NCBI GenBank assembly: GCA_012034615.1
Contig: JAAUPA010000022.1
Coordinates: 1-32,391, forward strand
Origin: Leptolyngbyaceae cyanobacterium CSU_1_4
Lineage (GTDB): Bacteria > Cyanobacteriota > Cyanobacteriia > Elainellales > Elainellaceae
Direction of reading: 5' to 3'
Length of the DNA stretch: 32,391 nt
Under the pieces are notes generated by a model. It had not been told where the DNA came from. It saw nothing but the letters and a program-made list of their open reading frames with translations, and ran no database searches. Shown here one piece after another: positions 29,026 to 32,391 of this stretch. Both the position numbers and the translations under genes were made by a program. Numbering within the stretch: position 1 is the first letter of the stretch; every line of letters starts with the position of its first letter.

Positions 29026-29663
29026 GGCTAGTCAGGGTATCCAGAGTGAGTTGAGGGGATTTAGTCTAAAGATTCTTTCAAAAAAAGTAACGGTTCAGTT
29101 TAGGCAGAACTACATTTAGGGTACTAAATTAGGAGACCCTACCTCTGATGCTACCGCAATAAATCGTCAAAGGTTTTTAACTGGATAGCGCAGAGGCGCG
29201 GTTTGTTTTAGCGCCTTGAACTTTTATCTACCAATAAGATAACGACCTTTTAATAGAGTCACGGTAATCATGACAACGAATTGAAAAGAATAGGGCTGAT
29301 TTGCAGATAGTTTTAAGGTTTAGTTCAAAATGATTTAAGGTTTTCGTAATAATTGACGAATTTTGAGACCGACTCTAGAAAGTGTCTCGATGGATCCTAC
29401 AAGTTTTGAAGAGAAGCCTTTTCAGGCTTATTGCGGCAACAGGAAACTCAGGGAAATAGCATCCAATCTGTAGAAAATCCTAAAGCTTGATGCAATCTAG
29501 GATTGCTTCTATTAAAGTAGTAGCCAGAGAGGCAAGGGCTTGACCCAATTCGCTGAAGTGAGTGGCTGTAAGCTGCACGATAATCAGCGAAGACTGTTCT
29601 GCTCATTTCTTGTTTCATCTACTCACTCAACCGAATCGTTCTACTTATTTTAGATGTGCGCTG

Positions 29664-30612
29664 ATGAATGACTCCAGTATGTTTCCAGACGTAACAACTT
29701 TCCCTAAGTCGGCATTCACATCTTCATCGAAGTTTTCTTCTAGTTCACAAGATCTTCTCCGGCGTTTGATTTGGAAATTGCGATCGCCACCTTCCTCCTC
29801 ATGGCGATCGGTAGCGCCACCCGAGTGATGAACGCTGGGCTAGCGTGCCCAGACTGGCCGTTGTGCTATGGAACGCTGATTCCGACCCAGCAGATGAACG
29901 TGCAGGTATTTTTAGAGTGGTTCCATCGCCTAGATGCGGCGCTGATTGGGCTTATGGCGATCGCCTGTCTGCCCTTGCTGGGTGGCATCGGCGCTCCCTG
30001 CCCACCTGGACACCGTGGGTTGCTGCATTGGCTTTAGGGCTGATTGTTTGCCAGGGTATTTTAGGCGGGTTGACCGTCACCCAACTGCTCCGCTTTGATA
30101 TTGTCACTGCCCACTTGGGTACGGCACTGGCGTTTTTTGCCACTTTGCTGGTCATGGGCACTTTGCTGCTGCCTTACAAAGGGACAGGCACAGTCGGCAA
30201 ATTGCCTTGGTTTAGCCTAACGGCAGCCGTTTTGGTTTATCTACAAAGTTTGTCAGGAGCTTTGGTAGGCTCACGCTGGGCTGTCCATCAATGCCTAGAA
30301 GGTTCCCAGCTTTGTAGTGTCATGAATACTCATTTGGTCGGCGTTTTTCCGGCTGCCTTAGCAGCCTTGACCGTGGTTGGGGTCACCTGGCGCACGCCTG
30401 CATTGAGCCGTGAAATTCGTAAGCTGGCGCAGATTGTGGGCGTTCTATTGCTTTCACAAATTGCTTTGGGCATCGCCACGTTGCGATTACATCTGCAAGT
30501 AGAACTGCTCACTGTTTCCCATCAGGCGATCGGGGCGGCTTTGTTTGGCACGCTGGTTTGCTTTACTGTGCTGGCTTGGCGCGATCGCGCCTTTGCTCCA
30601 GAAGAATCCTGA
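29664..30612 (+). CDS. ctaA: Heme A synthase (COX15/CtaA), two frameshifts near 29780 and 29983
   Basis: AIATFLLMAIGSATRVMNAGLACPDWPLCYGTLIP, FLEWFHRLDAALIGLMA, GILGGLTVTQLLRFDIVTAHLGTALAFFA, TVSHQAIGAALFGTLV; inserting one A in 'ggaaattgcg' joins RRLIWK to IAIATF. Confidence 0.93.
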
Positions 30613-30639
30613 ATTTCCTTTTCTAAATCCTTCCTTCGT

Positions 30640-31631
30640 ATGCAAGAAACAACTTGGTCTAATCCACCTCGCCATCACCAAAACTTTTGGCAAGTCATTC
30701 AAAGCTACTGGCAGCTTACTAAGCCCCGCATCATCATTTTGCTATTGGTGACAACCGCTGGCAGCATGTGGGTGGCGGCTGAAGGCAGTGTTGATCCCTT
30801 ACTCGTGTTGGTCACGCTGCTGGGGGGCACTCTCGCCTCTGCCTCTGCTAACGTCATTAACTGCATCTACGATCGCGATATTGACTACGACATGGAACGA
30901 ACTCGGCATCGTCCTCTGCCCTCCGGCAGAATCCAGCCCCGAGATGCCCTCGTGTTTGCCCTGGCGCTTGCCGCCTTGTCGTTTACGCTGTTGACCGTTT
31001 TTGCTAATCTGCTGAGTGCTTGCCTAGCCATGTCAGGCATCGTCACTTATGTCCTGGTGTACACCCATTGGTTGAAACGTCACAGTACCCAAAATATCGT
31101 GATTGGAGGAGCCGCCGGAGCCATCCCGCCCTTGGTGGGTTGGGCAGCCGTAACGGGCGATTTGAGCTGGGCAGCTTGGGCTTATTTCCTGATCATTTTC
31201 CTCTGGACTCCGCCTCACTTCTGGGCATTGGCTCTGATGATTCAAAAGATTATGCCAAAGTTGGCGTGCCCATGTTGCCTGTTATTGTGGGCGATGCTCA
31301 AACCGCAAAACAAATTTGGCTGTATACGCTGTTCATGGTGCCGATGACGTTTACGCTGGTATACCCCTTACACGTCATGGGTGCAGTGTATGCCACGATC
31401 GCCCTTTTGCTCAACGGCATCTTTATCCACAAAGCTTGGGTACTTCTGCAAGCACCCGCCGATCAAGGTTTGGCGCGATCGTTGTTTAAGTACTCTTTGC
31501 TGTACATGATGCTGTTGTCTGCCGGAATGGCGATCGACAGTCTGCCCGTAACCCATCACCTGACCGCCTTCATCACCACCGCCCTCACAGAAAACCTCAC
31601 CTGGGTGCTCAGCAATCTACCTCTAAAATAG
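30640..31631 (+). CDS. ctaB: Protoheme IX farnesyltransferase (heme O synthase), one frameshift near 31240
   Basis: [89 protein letters not shown], then [15 protein letters not shown]. Confidence 0.96.
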
Positions 31632-31661
31632 AGGGGAGTTCTGTTGAATAGGAAAACTGTG

Positions 31662-32224
31662 ATGCCTCCTGCCGTCTTAATCGAAAAACTCCAGAAGCGC
31701 TACGGCGCAGTCGAAGCTGTCAAAGAGGTCTCGATTCAAGTTGAGCCGGGTGAAATCTTTGGGCTATTGGGTCCCAATGGCGCAGGCAAAACGACTACCC
31801 TTCGATGCCTCTGCACCCTCGCCACTCCCGATGCGGGGAAAATTGAAGTCTCTGGAATTTCTGTGCTAGACCATCCTAAACTGGCTCGTCAGCGGTTGGG
31901 CTATGTGGCGCAAGAGGTCGCGCTAGACAAAGTGCTAACCGGGCGAGAACTCCTTCAGCTCCAAGCGGCGCTTTACCATCTTCCCCGCTCAACCGCCCAA
32001 GAACAGATTGCTCAATCGATCGCCCTCCTGGGTCTTCAAGATTGGGCGGATCTCAAAACCGGAACCTACTCTGGCGGCTTGAAAAAGCGCCTGGATTTGG
32101 CGGCAGGGTTGCTTCACCAGCCAGACGTACTGGTGCTAGATGAACCAACCGTCGGCTTGGATATTGAAACCCGATTGGTGGTCTGGGAATTTCTGCGCCA
32201 GTTGCGGGAAGCCGGCGAAGTAGA
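31662..32224 (+). CDS. ABC transporter ATP-binding protein (ABC-2/DrrA type), truncated at an apparent contig junction
   Basis: FGLLGPNGAGKTTTLRCLCTLATPDAGKIEVSG (Walker A), YVAQEVALDKVLTGRELL (Q-loop), TYSGGLKKRLDLAAGLLHQPDVLVLDEPTVGLD (signature/Walker B). Missing from the ORF track because it runs off the window without a stop. Confidence 0.93.
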
Positions 32225-32391
32225 CATTCTCATAGCGGTGGTTGTGGGCACGCAACGCCGAGAGCGGCACCGTCAGAAAGCGGTTGCCGGCGGCAGCGAT
32301 GATCGCCGTATGGAAACGATCGTTGGCGGCCTGGGCCTGCAACAGCTCCGTCTGTTCGGAGCCGGCCTGCGTCCGGTCGGCAATGACGGCA
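32225..32391 (-). CDS. GntR-family regulator FCD-domain fragment, probably from a different genome
   Basis: Minus-strand translation VIADRTQAGSEQTELLQAQAANDRFHTAIIAAAGNRFLTVPLSALRAHNHRYENV; the NxRFHxxIxxAAGNxxL pattern is typical of FCD domains; GC-rich and not continuous with the ABC gene. Confidence 0.65.

Overview
Cyanobacterial chromosomal window, dense in GCGATCGC (HIP1) octamers and with typical cyanobacterial housekeeping gene content. In order: a GH1 beta-glucosidase C-terminus; a divergent PEP-synthase-like protein; lipB (-); hpf/lrtA with a clear terminator; a solitary gvpF/L-like gene; an RTX repeat protein (-); an S9 peptidase; narB; purE (-); nagA; chlM; a type 2 IPP isomerase; sppA; an ORF-poor gap; an MBOAT + SGNH-like acyltransferase pair; an unknown protein (-); hom; an esterase-like phytase-family protein (-); a thioredoxin-TPR protein (-); ctaE, ctaD and ctaC (-) divergent from ctaA-ctaB (+); and an ABC-2-type ATPase. 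The last ~165 bp look like a foreign GntR/FCD regulator fused into the ABC gene, which suggests a contig chimera. Many core genes carry frameshifts repairable by one base, often in homopolymers, so these 'broken' genes are most likely sequencing errors. The best non-gene discovery is a 145-bp MITE-like element at 21817-21961, with 25-nt imperfect terminal inverted repeats, a 25-nt internal hairpin and a perfect 8-bp target duplication GAATTCCT. The best accessory candidate is the MBOAT/SGNH pair inside a 5.65-kb stretch with no HIP1 octamer. I did not find a convincing multi-gene defence system, CRISPR array, or rRNA/tRNA gene.
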